The position numbers and the translations under genes are program-made. The notes under the pieces are model-generated. The model was given only the letters and a program-made list of their open reading frames with translations, was not told the origin of the DNA and did not search any database. A stretch of 64,000 bases of DNA from Alphaproteobacteria bacterium (lineage in GTDB: Bacteria > Pseudomonadota > Alphaproteobacteria > Caulobacterales > Maricaulaceae): assembly GCA_024742735.1 (NCBI GenBank), contig JANSXV010000001.1:124001-188000 (forward strand). Reading direction: 5' to 3'. Below are positions 53,852 to 64,000 of this stretch, piece by piece. The stretch's first letter is position 1. Each line of letters opens with the position of its first letter.

Positions 53852-54871
53852 ATGGGGGCCGATCCCCGCTTTTTCGAGCGGCTCGGTCCGCTAGGCGTTT
53901 CCGGGCTCGCAGAGCGTATCGGCGCTGTCGTTCAGGGCGACAGCGCCGTTCGCGTCACCGACCCTGTCGAGCCTTCGGCGTCAGGGCCCGGAACCCTGTG
54001 CTTTCTCGCCAAAACGCCGCGCGAACCGTTTGACGCTGAGGGCGGCGTCGTCCTTGCGCCGTCGCAAGAGGCGGCGGCGCAGGTTCGAGGCGCGGCCGCA
54101 ACCCTGGTCAGCGACAATCCCAAGGCGGCTTTCGCTCGCGCCACCGCGCAGCTGATCGCGCTGCGCCGCCATGAGGGCGGCGCGCTCATCGACAAGACCG
54201 CGCGGATCGCCGAGGACGCCCATATCGCGCCCGGCGCGATCATCGGCGCCGATGCTCAGGTCGGCCCGCGTGCGGAGATCGGCGCGGGAGCGGTCATCGG
54301 CCCAGGCGTCGAGATCGGCGCCGACACCCGTATCGGGGCGCGGGCGGCGATACAGTGCGCGTTGATTGGCGAGCGCTGCGAAATCTATGCCGGCGCCGTT
54401 CTGGGGGAGGCCGGCTTCGGTCTGGCGCCCGATGGCGATGTCCTGATCTCCATTCCCCATATTGGCCGTGTCATTGTCGAGGACGATGTGACGGTCGGCG
54501 CCAATTGCACGGTCGACCGCGGCATGCTGGGCGATACGCGGCTTGGCCGAAGCTGCCGGATCGATAATCTCTGCCACATCGCCCATAATGTGCAGGTCGG
54601 ACCGTATGCGGTCATGGCTGCGTTCGCCGGGATTTCGGGGAGCGTCACGGTCGGCGCCGGCGCCCAGTTCGGCGGACGGGTCGGCGTCGCCGACCATCTG
54701 GTCATCGGGGACGGGGCGCGTCTGGCCGCTGATGCGGCCGTCATGCGCGGCGTTCCTGCAGGAGAAACCTGGGCCGGCTCACCGGCTCAGCCGATCCAGC
54801 GCTTCATGAGAGAAACCGCGTGGCTGCGCCAGGCGGCGGGTAAACGCAAACGGGACAAGGGGGGCAAATGA
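53852..54871 (+). CDS. lpxD: UDP-3-O-(3-hydroxymyristoyl)glucosamine N-acyltransferase
   Basis: Hexapeptide repeats; GFGLAPDGDVLISIPHIGRVIVEDDVTVGANCTVDRGMLGDTRLG, DNLCHIAHNVQVG. Confidence 0.97.
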   Translation: MGADPRFFERLGPLGVSGLAERIGAVVQGDSAVRVTDPVEPSASGPGTLCFLAKTPREPFDAEGGVVLAPSQEAAAQVRGAAATLVSDNPKAAFARATAQLIALRRHEGGALIDKTARIAEDAHIAPGAIIGADAQVGPRAEIGAGAVIGPGVEIGADTRIGARAAIQCALIGERCEIYAGAVLGEAGFGLAPDGDVLISIPHIGRVIVEDDVTVGANCTVDRGMLGDTRLGRSCRIDNLCHIAHNVQVGPYAVMAAFAGISGSVTVGAGAQFGGRVGVADHLVIGDGARLAADAAVMRGVPAGETWAGSPAQPIQRFMRETAWLRQAAGKRKRDKGGK

Positions 54872-55344
54872 GCCAGGATCAGGCCGCCAGCGGACAGTTG
54901 ATCGGCCCGGACGAGATTCTTCGTCGTCTGCCGCACCGTTACCCGTTTCTGCTCATTGATCGCGCCGAGAATTTTCTCGAGGGGCAGTCGATTACCGGAA
55001 TCAAATGCGTCGCCGCGTCCGAGCCGCATTTTCCCGGCCATTTCCCCGACAATCCGGTCATGCCCGGCGTACTGATCATCGAAGCGCTTGCTCAGACCGG
55101 CGCTCTGTTGATGTCGAAGACGCTGGATGCTGACATCTCCAACACGCTGATCTTCTTTCTCGGCGTGGACAAGGCGCGCTTTCGCAAGCCGGTCCGTCCG
55201 GGCGACGTGCTGGAGATGCCGGTGCGCATCGTGAAGAACCGGCGCGGCGTCTTCATGTTCGAGGGAGAGGCGCGGGTGAACGGCGTGCGTGTCGCCGACG
55301 CCGCCTTCTCGGCCACTTCCGCTCCACGTGAGCCTGAAGCATGA
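54868..55344 (+). CDS. fabZ: 3-hydroxyacyl-ACP dehydratase FabZ
   Basis: ILRRLPHRYPFLLIDRAENF, EPHFPGHFPDNPVMPGVLIIEALAQTGALL. Confidence 0.98.
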   Translation: MSQDQAASGQLIGPDEILRRLPHRYPFLLIDRAENFLEGQSITGIKCVAASEPHFPGHFPDNPVMPGVLIIEALAQTGALLMSKTLDADISNTLIFFLGVDKARFRKPVRPGDVLEMPVRIVKNRRGVFMFEGEARVNGVRVADAAFSATSAPREPEA

Positions 55345-56135
55345 GCGCGGAGATCCATCCCACCGCCATTATCGAGGACGGCGCGGAGTTGGGTGAGGGC
55401 GTTAAAGTCGGTCCCTACTGTATCATAGGGCCGCAGGCGCGGATCGGGGCGCGCACGCAGCTGCTGTCGCATGTCAGCATAACCGGTCGCACGACGATCG
55501 GTCAGGACTGCATCATCCACCCCTTCGCTGCGCTCGGCTCGCCGGCCCAGGATTTCAAGCACAAGGATGGTGACGAGGTCAGCCTGGAGATCGGAGACCG
55601 CAACGTCCTGCGCGAGCATGTGACCATGCATATGGGCACGAAGGCTTCGCGCGGCGTGACGCGGGTCGGCTCCGGCGGTTTCTTCATGGTCGGAGCGCAC
55701 GTCGCCCATGACTGCGTGGTCGGCGACAATGTCGTCTTCGCCAACAATGTCGCAGTCGGGGGCGGATCGGATGTGGGCGATTTCGTGATCATGGGCGGGC
55801 TTTCCGCGCTTCACCAGCAGTGCAGGATCGGGCGCTACGCCTTCGTCGGCGGCGGCGCGGCAGTCGTCGGCGACGTCATCCCGTTCGGCATGGCGGACAA
55901 TCATGGCTATCTGGCGGGACTCAATCTGGTCGGTCTGAAACGCCGGGGTTTCTCGCGCGAGGTGATCCACGATCTGCGCGCGGCCTATCGGCTGTTGTTC
56001 GCCGAAGAGGGCGCATTCACCGAACGTGTCGAGGACACGGCGCGCATCTTTGAGAGCCGGGACGAAGTCCAGTCCATCATCACCTTCCTGCGCGCGCCCG
56101 CCCGCCGTCCGCTCTGCTTTCCTGCTCCTCGCTAG
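55341..56135 (+). CDS. lpxA: UDP-N-acetylglucosamine O-acyltransferase
   Basis: IHPTAIIEDGAELGEGVKVGPYCIIGP, AALGSPAQDFKHKDGD, MHMGTKASRGVTRVG, VAHDCVVGDNVVFANNVAVGG. Confidence 0.97.
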   Translation: MSAEIHPTAIIEDGAELGEGVKVGPYCIIGPQARIGARTQLLSHVSITGRTTIGQDCIIHPFAALGSPAQDFKHKDGDEVSLEIGDRNVLREHVTMHMGTKASRGVTRVGSGGFFMVGAHVAHDCVVGDNVVFANNVAVGGGSDVGDFVIMGGLSALHQQCRIGRYAFVGGGAAVVGDVIPFGMADNHGYLAGLNLVGLKRRGFSREVIHDLRAAYRLLFAEEGAFTERVEDTARIFESRDEVQSIITFLRAPARRPLCFPAPR

Positions 56136-56144
56136 GAGACCGCC

Positions 56145-57002
56145 ATGGCCTGGTCGCGTCTCGGACTGATTGCTGGGGGCGGGGAGCTTCCCGTTCATGT
56201 CGCCGAGGCGGCTCGTCGCGAGGGCCGCCTGGCGTGCGTGATCGCGCTGCAGGGCTTCGCCGAGCCTGAACGCTATGAGGCTCCGGTCAGCGTCGGGCTG
56301 GGCCAGCTTGGAGGCGTGCTCAAAGCCTTGGCGGCCGCTCAGTGCGACGCGGTATGCTTTGCGGGGATCGTGCCCCGGCCGGATTTTTCGAATCTCAAGC
56401 TCGACATGAAGGCTGTGGCGAGCTTCCCGAAGGTGCTGGCGGCAGCCGCGCGGGGCGATGACGCCTTGCTGCGCGCCGTTGTGCGGATCTTCGAGGCTGA
56501 GGGGCTCGCGGTCGTGGGGGCTGATGAGATCGCCTCGCAGCTCACTGTGCGCGAAGGCCTGGTCGGAGCTATCGGTCCAGACGACCAGAGCCGCGCGGAT
56601 GCGCTGAAGGCGCTGCATGTTGCGGGTGTGATCGGGGCGGAGGATATCGGCCAGGGCGCTGTCGTCGCCGATGGGCTGGTCCTTGCTGTGGAGGCTCAGG
56701 AGGGCACTGACGCCATGCTCTCAAGGGTCGCGTCGCTGCCTCAGGCCGTTCGCGGTCAGAGCCAGGCGCGGCGTGGGGTTCTCGCAAAGCGGCCGAAGCC
56801 CGGTCAGGAACGCCGCGTCGATCTGCCGGTGATCGGCGTCTCTACAATTGAAGGTGCGGCCCGCGCCGGTTTGGCCGGTGTCGCCGCGCCCGCGGGCGGG
56901 GCGCTGATCCTGGGCCGGGAGGCGGTGGCGGCGGCGGCGGACGCCGCCGGCCTGTTCGTGTGGGGTGTCGCGCCCGAACAGATGAGCGTCGGCGATGACT
57001 GA
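56145..57002 (+). CDS. lpxI: UDP-2,3-diacylglucosamine pyrophosphatase LpxI
   Basis: LGLIAGGGELPVHVAEAARREGR, FAGIVPRPDFSNLKLDMKAV, DLPVIGVSTIEGAARAGLAGVAAPAGGALILGRE; between lpxA and lpxB. Confidence 0.95.
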   Translation: MAWSRLGLIAGGGELPVHVAEAARREGRLACVIALQGFAEPERYEAPVSVGLGQLGGVLKALAAAQCDAVCFAGIVPRPDFSNLKLDMKAVASFPKVLAAAARGDDALLRAVVRIFEAEGLAVVGADEIASQLTVREGLVGAIGPDDQSRADALKALHVAGVIGAEDIGQGAVVADGLVLAVEAQEGTDAMLSRVASLPQAVRGQSQARRGVLAKRPKPGQERRVDLPVIGVSTIEGAARAGLAGVAAPAGGALILGREAVAAAADAAGLFVWGVAPEQMSVGDD

Positions 57003-58185
57003 GCGCGCGCCGCGCATCTTCCTCGTCGCGGCTGAGCCGTCCGGTGACGCGCTGGCGGCGGATCTCATTGATGCGCTGCGCGCAGCCTGTCCGAATGTCG
57101 AAGTCGCAGGGGTCGGCGGCGCGGAAATGGCCGCGCGGGGCGTCATCTCGCCTTTCGACATATCCGAGCTGTCGGTGTTCGGCCTCTTCGACGGCCTGAA
57201 AATCATCAATCTGGTCCACCAGCGCGCCGAAGAGACCGCCGAGGCGGCCGCAGCTTTCGGCGCGGATGCAGTCGTCCTGATCGACAGCTGGGGTTTCATG
57301 CTGCGCGCGGCCTGGAAGCTCGCCGAGCGCCTGCCGCAGGCGCCGCGCATCAAGTATGTCGCCCCGCAGGTTTTCGCCGCCCGCAGAGGCCGGGCGAAAG
57401 TCACCGCTGAGACTTTTCACCATCTGCTCGCGATCCACCCGTTCGACGCGCCTTACTTCGAGCCGCATGGCCTGGACGTGACCTTCGTGGGCAATCCTGC
57501 GCTGGAACGCGACCTGTCCGGCGATGGGGCGGGCTTTCGCGACCGCCATGGCGTCGCGGTTGACGATCAATTGCTGCTGCTCCTGTTCGGCAGCCGCCGC
57601 AGCGAGCTGAGCCGGCTGTTCCCGCGCTTCGCCGATGCGGCGCGGCGGTTGAAGGCCGAGCGCCCGGAGCTGCGGCTGGCCACTGCGCTGAGCCCGTCCA
57701 TCGCTGAGGAGGCGCGCGCACTGATCGCGAAAGAGCCGGGGCTTGAGGATTTGATCATCGCCGACACCGGCGAGCGCCGCGACGCCTATCACGCGGCAGA
57801 TGTTGCGCTGGCCTGTTCGGGCACGGTGACCCTGGAGCTCGCCCGGATCGGAACGCCGACGGTGACGGCCTATCGCCTGGGCTGGCTGGCCTGGGCGGCG
57901 GCGCGCTTTTTCCTGATGAAGGCGAAATACATCTCGCTCGCCAACCTGGCCGCCGATGAAATGCTGATCCCGGAATACGTCCAGACGCGCTGTACCGGCG
58001 AGAAGCTGGCTTCGGCCGTGTCGGCCTTGCTGGATGATCGCGAGCGCAGAGCGGTTCTGTCTGACCAGCTCAGATCGGTGACGGCGCGCATGGCCGGCGC
58101 CACCCAGCCCAGCCGTGAAGCGGCTGCAGCGACCCTCGCGATCGCCGAACGCAAGGGCGGACACGAAAAAGCCGGCGAGGCCTGA
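56995..58185 (+). CDS. lpxB: Lipid-A-disaccharide synthase
   Basis: IFLVAAEPSGDALAADLIDALR, YVAPQVFAARRGRAKV, VTFVGNPALE, ACSGTVTLELARIGTPTV. Confidence 0.97.
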   Translation: MTERAPRIFLVAAEPSGDALAADLIDALRAACPNVEVAGVGGAEMAARGVISPFDISELSVFGLFDGLKIINLVHQRAEETAEAAAAFGADAVVLIDSWGFMLRAAWKLAERLPQAPRIKYVAPQVFAARRGRAKVTAETFHHLLAIHPFDAPYFEPHGLDVTFVGNPALERDLSGDGAGFRDRHGVAVDDQLLLLLFGSRRSELSRLFPRFADAARRLKAERPELRLATALSPSIAEEARALIAKEPGLEDLIIADTGERRDAYHAADVALACSGTVTLELARIGTPTVTAYRLGWLAWAAARFFLMKAKYISLANLAADEMLIPEYVQTRCTGEKLASAVSALLDDRERRAVLSDQLRSVTARMAGATQPSREAAAATLAIAERKGGHEKAGEA

Positions 58186-58197
58186 CCCCGCCGGCTT
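58165..58197 (-). terminator. Rho-independent terminator of gltA, overlapping the lpxB 3' end
   Basis: On the minus strand: AAGCCGGCG-11 nt-CGCCGGCTT (perfect 9-bp stem) running into TTTTT; 26 nt beyond the gltA stop. Confidence 0.75.
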
Positions 58198-58222
58198 CCC
58201 TGGTTTCAGTCGTGTCGGCCGA

Positions 58223-59527
<1,305 letters not shown>

Positions 59528-59938
59528 TGCTAATCCCCGTTCTTCTCGACCCACCTTTTCGCCGGACGGTGTGAGGGGCGCCGGCGGACGGATCCTTTTA
59601 AGTCAGCTGACCGCGATAAGGCGCCTGGGCGCCTGGCACGAGGCCGATTGAATTCCCTTGTCCATACGCCGCCTGAGCCTTCACTGCGTGGAGATAGGCC
59701 CGATCGGCGCGTGCGGCGATGCGGTTTTTCACCGCTCCCGCCGCCCTGTGAAGCCAGACTTTCGAAGCATCGCGCTGCTGGCGGGGTCGCCCCGCCGACG
59801 CTGCGGACAATTGCCTAACGATATCGAGCCGGTGTTGCACGTGCGAATGTCGTGTTGCGCTGCGAAGTCAGCGGGTGTTTAGCACGGCGTTGCGGCGAAG
59901 AGATAGTCTCCGTCTGAGCTTCGCGTCATTATTGGCGA

Positions 59939-62056
59939 GTGAGCCAGACGAATATTCCCGCAATGCGCGAGCTGGGGCCATGGGGGCGCCGGCTCGACGC
60001 GGTCTTCGGCGCGCCGATTGGCGTGACTGCGCCGGATATCTCGCGCCTGGTCATCTGGATCCCGGCTGTTCTGTGCGCCGGCGCGGCCGCCTACTTCATG
60101 ACGCCGTTCGAGCCCCCGCGGATCGTGGCTCCGCTCGGCCTCTTCGCAGCCTTCGTCCTGATTTGCGGTGCAGCCTTCGTGCGGGGGCGCGCCACCGCCC
60201 TGTTCACCGTCCTGCTCAGCGCTGCGCTGATCGCGGGATTCAGCCTCGCTCAGAATCGGACCTTGTCGAGCGCCCCGCCGCCCATCGCGGTTTCAGATCG
60301 CGCGGTCGAGGTCACAGGCTGGATTGAAGCGGTGGAGCGCGGTGGGTCGCGCCCGCGCCTGTTGATCCGGGTGCGCTCGCTTGACGGGGCGGACGATCCG
60401 CCCCGGCGCGTGCGGATCAGGGCCCGGCTCGGCGCGTACATCCCCGGTGACGCCATCGCCGTGAGGGCTGTGCTGTCCCGCCCACCGGGCCCGGCGGCTC
60501 CGGGCGGATACGACCCGGCGCGGGCGGCCTGGTTCGACGGCGTTGCGCTCACCGGCTTCGCGATCTCTGATCTCGACGCCGCTGAGATTGCGCCGGGCGA
60601 GGAGGTTCAGCGCGCGCTCGCGGGCTTTCGCTGGAAGCTGGCCGAACGCATCCGCGCCAGGGCCGGGGAGCGCACCGGCGGCGTCGCCGCCGCCCTCCTG
60701 ACCGGCGAGCGCTCGGGTGTCAGCGAGGCGGACGCCGAAGCCCTGCGCCTGTCGGGCCTTGGCCATATTCTGGCGATTTCCGGCCTGCACATGGCGCTGT
60801 TCGCGGGCGGGGTGTACATGGCCGCACGCTTCGTCCTCGCGGCCATCGAGCCCTATGCGCGCGCGCACGATCCCCGAAAACCCGCCGCGATCATCGCGCT
60901 TCTCGCCGCGACCGGATACCTGGTGCTGTCCGGCGCGGCGGTCTCGACCCAGCGCGCCTGGGTGATGGCGGTGGTCGTCCTGCTCGGGGTGCTGCTTGAC
61001 CGGCGCGCCTTCTCCATGCGCTCGCTGGCACTGGCGGCGTTCGTGGTGGTGATCCTCGCGCCGGAAAGCGTGATCGAAGCCGGTTTCCAGATGAGCTTCG
61101 CGGCGGTCGCGGCGCTGATCGCGGTCTACGACGTCTGGATGCGCATCAAGCCGGAGCGCTACGGCAAGCCGGGCCTGGTCGACCGGGCCCTGGACTCCCT
61201 GGGCGGTCTGTCCACGACCAGCGTCGTAGCGGGCGCAGCGACCGGGGCCTTCGCCGCCTTTCATTTCCAGCGCATGGCCGCCTACGGCCTGATCGCGAAT
61301 CTGGCGGCGATGCCGGTCTTCACATTCTGGGTCATGCCGGCCGGCGCGGTCGCGCTGGTTCTGGCGCCCGTCGGGCTGGACGGGCCGGCCCTCATGGTCA
61401 TGGACGCAGGTCTCAGGGTCGTTCTCGCCATCGCGCACTGGACCGCCGGGCTTCAGGGGGCGGGCGTGTCGGTCGTCGCGGCTGACGGCGCCGTGATCGC
61501 GCTTTACGGCGCAGGCTTCGCGCTCGCGACGCTGGGCCTCGGGCTGGTCCGCCTGAGCGGCATGATCGTGGCGATCGCGGCGCTGGCCCTGTGGCAGCTG
61601 CAAAGTCCGCCTGCGGTGATGATCAGCGACGCCGGCGTCGTGCTGGCGCGCTTCGAAGGCGAGTCGGGTCTGCAGGCTACGAGCCTTCGCCGGTCTCGCT
61701 TCGACACCGGTGTCTTCCTGCAAAGAGCCGGCGAGGGCGGCGCCCGGCCGGAGCGCGCGGCGCTGCAATGCGACGCGCTGGGCTGTACCGGCGTCACGCA
61801 GGAGGGGCTCAAGCTGGCGATCACCAGCCGGCCCGAAGCGCTCGCGGAGGACTGCCGGCGCGTCGACATCGTCGTGTTTGACGGACGCGCCACATCCTGG
61901 CGGCGGCGACGATGCGAGGCGCTTCTGCTGGACGACACCGCAAGAGAAAACAGCGGCGGAACCGAGCTCTGGGTCCGCGAGGGCCGGATCGTGCGTCTGC
62001 GCAGCGCTGAATCCGGACATGACCGGCGCGTCTGGTCACGTCCGGCCGAGCTCTAG
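59939..62056 (+). CDS. comEC: ComEC/Rec2-family DNA internalisation protein
   Basis: GTG start; LTGERSGVSEADAEALRLSGLGHILAISGLHMALFAGGVY, VLSGAAVSTQRAWVMAVVVLLGVLLDRRAFSMRSLALAAFVVVILAPESVIEAGFQMSFAAVAALI. Confidence 0.93.
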   Translation: MSQTNIPAMRELGPWGRRLDAVFGAPIGVTAPDISRLVIWIPAVLCAGAAAYFMTPFEPPRIVAPLGLFAAFVLICGAAFVRGRATALFTVLLSAALIAGFSLAQNRTLSSAPPPIAVSDRAVEVTGWIEAVERGGSRPRLLIRVRSLDGADDPPRRVRIRARLGAYIPGDAIAVRAVLSRPPGPAAPGGYDPARAAWFDGVALTGFAISDLDAAEIAPGEEVQRALAGFRWKLAERIRARAGERTGGVAAALLTGERSGVSEADAEALRLSGLGHILAISGLHMALFAGGVYMAARFVLAAIEPYARAHDPRKPAAIIALLAATGYLVLSGAAVSTQRAWVMAVVVLLGVLLDRRAFSMRSLALAAFVVVILAPESVIEAGFQMSFAAVAALIAVYDVWMRIKPERYGKPGLVDRALDSLGGLSTTSVVAGAATGAFAAFHFQRMAAYGLIANLAAMPVFTFWVMPAGAVALVLAPVGLDGPALMVMDAGLRVVLAIAHWTAGLQGAGVSVVAADGAVIALYGAGFALATLGLGLVRLSGMIVAIAALALWQLQSPPAVMISDAGVVLARFEGESGLQATSLRRSRFDTGVFLQRAGEGGARPERAALQCDALGCTGVTQEGLKLAITSRPEALAEDCRRVDIVVFDGRATSWRRRRCEALLLDDTARENSGGTELWVREGRIVRLRSAESGHDRRVWSRPAEL

Positions 62057-62077
62057 CGGCGGCAGGGCGCTGAAGCG

Positions 62078-62761
62078 CTAGTGATAGCGCCGGATCAGGC
62101 CGACCAGCTTGCCCTGAACCTTCACTTCGCCGGGGCCGAAGATGCGGGTCTCATAGGCCGGGTTGGCCGCTTCCAGGGCGATGGACCCGCCCTTCTTGCG
62201 CAGGGTCTTCAGCGTGGCTTCCTCGTCGCGCACCAGCGCCACGACAATCTGGCCGTTATCGGCCGTGTCGGAGCGGCGGATGATCACCGTATCGCCATCC
62301 AGAATGCCGGCTTCGATCATGGAGTCGCCGTGGACCTCCAGGGCGAAGTGTTCGCCGCCAGCGACCATGGCGCTGGGCACGCTCAACCGGTCGGTCTCGT
62401 GCTGGATGGCTTCGATCGGCACGCCGGCGGCGATGCGGCCGAGCACCGGCACTTCGATATTGCGCTCCTCACCTGACGCCTGGGACCGTCCGAAGGACGC
62501 CTCGACCACGTTCGAGCCCACTTCGGCGGGCGCGGCGGGTTGGGACCCGCCGGGCATTTTCAGGACTTCCAGAGCCCGGGCCCTATGAGCGAGCCGGCGG
62601 ATGAAGCCGCGCTCCTCCAGCGCGCTGACCAGCCGGTGAACGCCGGACTTCGACGCCAGACCCAGCGCCTCCTTCATTTCATCGAAGGACGGGGAGACGC
62701 CGTCTTCCGACAGGCGCTTGTTGATGAACAGCAAAAGTTCGTGCTGCTTCCTGGTGAGCAT
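62078..62761 (-). CDS. lexA: SOS repressor LexA
   Basis: [48 protein letters not shown] cleavage site, [30 protein letters not shown]. Confidence 0.98.
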   Translation of the reverse strand: MLTRKQHELLLFINKRLSEDGVSPSFDEMKEALGLASKSGVHRLVSALEERGFIRRLAHRARALEVLKMPGGSQPAAPAEVGSNVVEASFGRSQASGEERNIEVPVLGRIAAGVPIEAIQHETDRLSVPSAMVAGGEHFALEVHGDSMIEAGILDGDTVIIRRSDTADNGQIVVALVRDEEATLKTLRKKGGSIALEAANPAYETRIFGPGEVKVQGKLVGLIRRYH

Positions 62762-62778
62762 GGCGTCCTCGACGTCTG

Positions 62779-62793
62779 GAACAAAACCGGAAA
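62779..62793 (-). promoter_or_regulatory. Secondary degenerate LexA-box-like motif (TTTC-N7-GTTC on the minus strand)
   Basis: Plus strand GAACAAAACCGGAAA, between the canonical box and the lexA start. Confidence 0.45.
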
Positions 62794-62803
62794 CTGTACC
62801 GGT

Positions 62804-62818
62804 GTTCTATAACTGTTC
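62804..62818 (-). promoter_or_regulatory. SOS/LexA box of lexA
   Basis: Plus strand GTTCTATAACTGTTC (GTTC-N7-GTTC), 43 bp upstream of the lexA start. Confidence 0.85.
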
Positions 62819-62842
62819 CGGAGTTAACGTCAAGTGAAGGGC

Positions 62843-63634
62843 TCAAGCTCCCAGCAGGGTCCGTGTGGCGGCGGCCACATCGTCCTGCCGCATCAGGCTT
62901 TCACCCACCAACAGGCCTTGTGCGCCGGACTTGCGGACCCGCGCCACGTCGTCAGGGGTGAAGATGCCGCTTTCCGCGACAAGGAATCGGTCTGCGCCCG
63001 CCATGGGGGCGAGGCGTTCGAACGTCGCCAGGGATGTGTCGAACGTGCGCAGATTGCGATTATTCACGCCGACCAGGGGCGAAGGCAGGGCGAGGGCGCG
63101 GCGCATCTCGTCTTCGTCATGGACTTCGACCAGTGCATCCATGTCCCAGCGAAAGGCCTCCTCGATGAGGGCGCCGGCCGTCGGGTCATCCACGGCGGCG
63201 AGAATCACCAGAATGCAGTCTGCTCCCAGCGCGCGCGATTCGGCGACCTGCCAGGGCTCGTAGAGGAAATCCTTGCGCAGGACCGGCAGGCTGACCGCGG
63301 CGCGCGCCGCGATCAGAAACTCCTCATGGCCCTGAAAACTGGGTCCGTCGGTCAGCACGGACAGGCACGCCGCGCCGCCGTCTGAATAGGCTTCAGCGAG
63401 CGCCGGCGGATCAAAGTCGGCGCGGATCAGGCCTTTGGAGGGGCTGGCCTTCTTCACTTCGGCGATCAGCGCGACGCCGGTCTCCTCCGCCTTGCGGCGT
63501 AGCGCGCCCAGAAAGCCGCGCGGCGCATCGGCGCGTTCAGCCGCTTCGGCGACGGCGTCATAGGCGCGCTCGGCCTTGCGCGCGGCGATCTCCTCGCGCT
63601 TGTAGGCTTCGATGCGTTTGAGCGCGTCGCTCAT
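62843..63634 (-). CDS. trpC: Indole-3-glycerol phosphate synthase
   Basis: [97 protein letters not shown]. Confidence 0.98.
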   Translation of the reverse strand: MSDALKRIEAYKREEIAARKAERAYDAVAEAAERADAPRGFLGALRRKAEETGVALIAEVKKASPSKGLIRADFDPPALAEAYSDGGAACLSVLTDGPSFQGHEEFLIAARAAVSLPVLRKDFLYEPWQVAESRALGADCILVILAAVDDPTAGALIEEAFRWDMDALVEVHDEDEMRRALALPSPLVGVNNRNLRTFDTSLATFERLAPMAGADRFLVAESGIFTPDDVARVRKSGAQGLLVGESLMRQDDVAAATRTLLGA

Positions 63635-64000
63635 ACCGTCTCTCCATGGCTGGCTGCGGCGAGGCGCTCCAGCGCCTGTTTCGCGCGGCCGTCATCAATC
63701 GCGGCGGCGGCGAGCGCTGCGCCGGATTTCAGATCGTCCGCCAGCCCCGCCAGCTTCAGCGCCGCCGCAGCGTTCAGCACCACGATATCGCGATAGGCGC
63801 CCGGCGCGCCGTCGAGCAGGGTGCGGATGGCCGCTGCGTTCTCGTCCGGCTCCCCGCCTTTGAGATCATCCAGCGCTGCGCGGGCCAGGCCCGCATCCTC
63901 CGGGGTGATCTCATATTCGGTGACGGCGCCGTCGGGATGCAGCTCGGCGGCATATGTGACGCCTGTCGTCGTGATCTCGTCCAGCCCGTCGGAGCCGTGA
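63631..64000 (-). CDS. trpD: Anthranilate phosphoribosyltransferase, C-terminal part (N-terminus outside window)
   Basis: Reverse-strand translation from the window edge gives [20 protein letters not shown]...[22 protein letters not shown]...SHGETV*, overlapping trpC by ATGA. Confidence 0.95.
   Translation of the reverse strand, partial: HGSDGLDEITTTGVTYAAELHPDGAVTEYEITPEDAGLARAALDDLKGGEPDENAAAIRTLLDGAPGAYRDIVVLNAAAALKLAGLADDLKSGAALAAAAIDDGRAKQALERLAAASHGETV

Noticed and set aside
53227-58185. bamA-skp-lpxD-fabZ-lpxA-lpxI-lpxB cluster as a novelty
   Set aside because: Canonical alphaproteobacterial envelope biogenesis order; LpxI in place of LpxH is already established for Caulobacter-type bacteria.
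59598-59840. 80-aa minus-strand ORF in the gltA-comEC gap as a gltX remnant or new gene
   Set aside because: No GltX motifs, no clear RBS or domain; likely a random open frame in GC-rich DNA.
60293-62020. 575-aa minus-strand ORF opposite comEC
   Set aside because: Composition (Arg/Asp/Gly/Gln/His-rich) is that of a shadow frame; comEC on the other strand is coherent.

Overview
The window is a GC-rich, gene-dense alphaproteobacterial chromosome segment, most likely Caulobacterales/Maricaulales (Hyphomonadaceae-like) judging from gene order and proteins. It holds about 60 protein genes, almost all core genome: cckA (3' part), recA, alaS, a Kef-type antiporter, a SET-domain/HDAC-like gene pair, xseB-csaA-ispA-dxs-tlyA, two glycine-zipper envelope proteins, bdhA, yaaA, tsaC, YceI/cytochrome b561 genes, rarA, crcB, an RluC-like synthase, ATP12, pccB, eno, proS, lolC/E-lolD, dnaE, rpsB-tsf-pyrH-frr-uppS-cdsA-dxr-rseP-bamA-skp-lpxD-fabZ-lpxA-lpxI-lpxB, gltA, comEC, lexA, trpC and trpD (partial). 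I saw no rRNA, tRNA, CRISPR array, IS element or prophage. The most interesting signal is an unannotated 30-aa single-TM ORF (39686..39778) between lolD and dnaE. Its promoter region contains several LexA-box-like motifs, one sitting between a candidate -35 and -10. This makes it a strong candidate for a SidA-type SOS cell-division inhibitor. Canonical SOS boxes (GTTC-N7-GTTC) are also visible upstream of recA and lexA. Other signals include three palindromic or MITE-like intergenic repeat loci, a structured rpsB leader with a candidate promoter, a gltA terminator embedded in the lpxB 3' end, a mosaic Arg/Asp/His repeat protein, and synteny gaps (no gltX beside gltA, no moaC/moeA between trpC and lexA). 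All identifications come from reading sequence and protein motifs; no database search was run.
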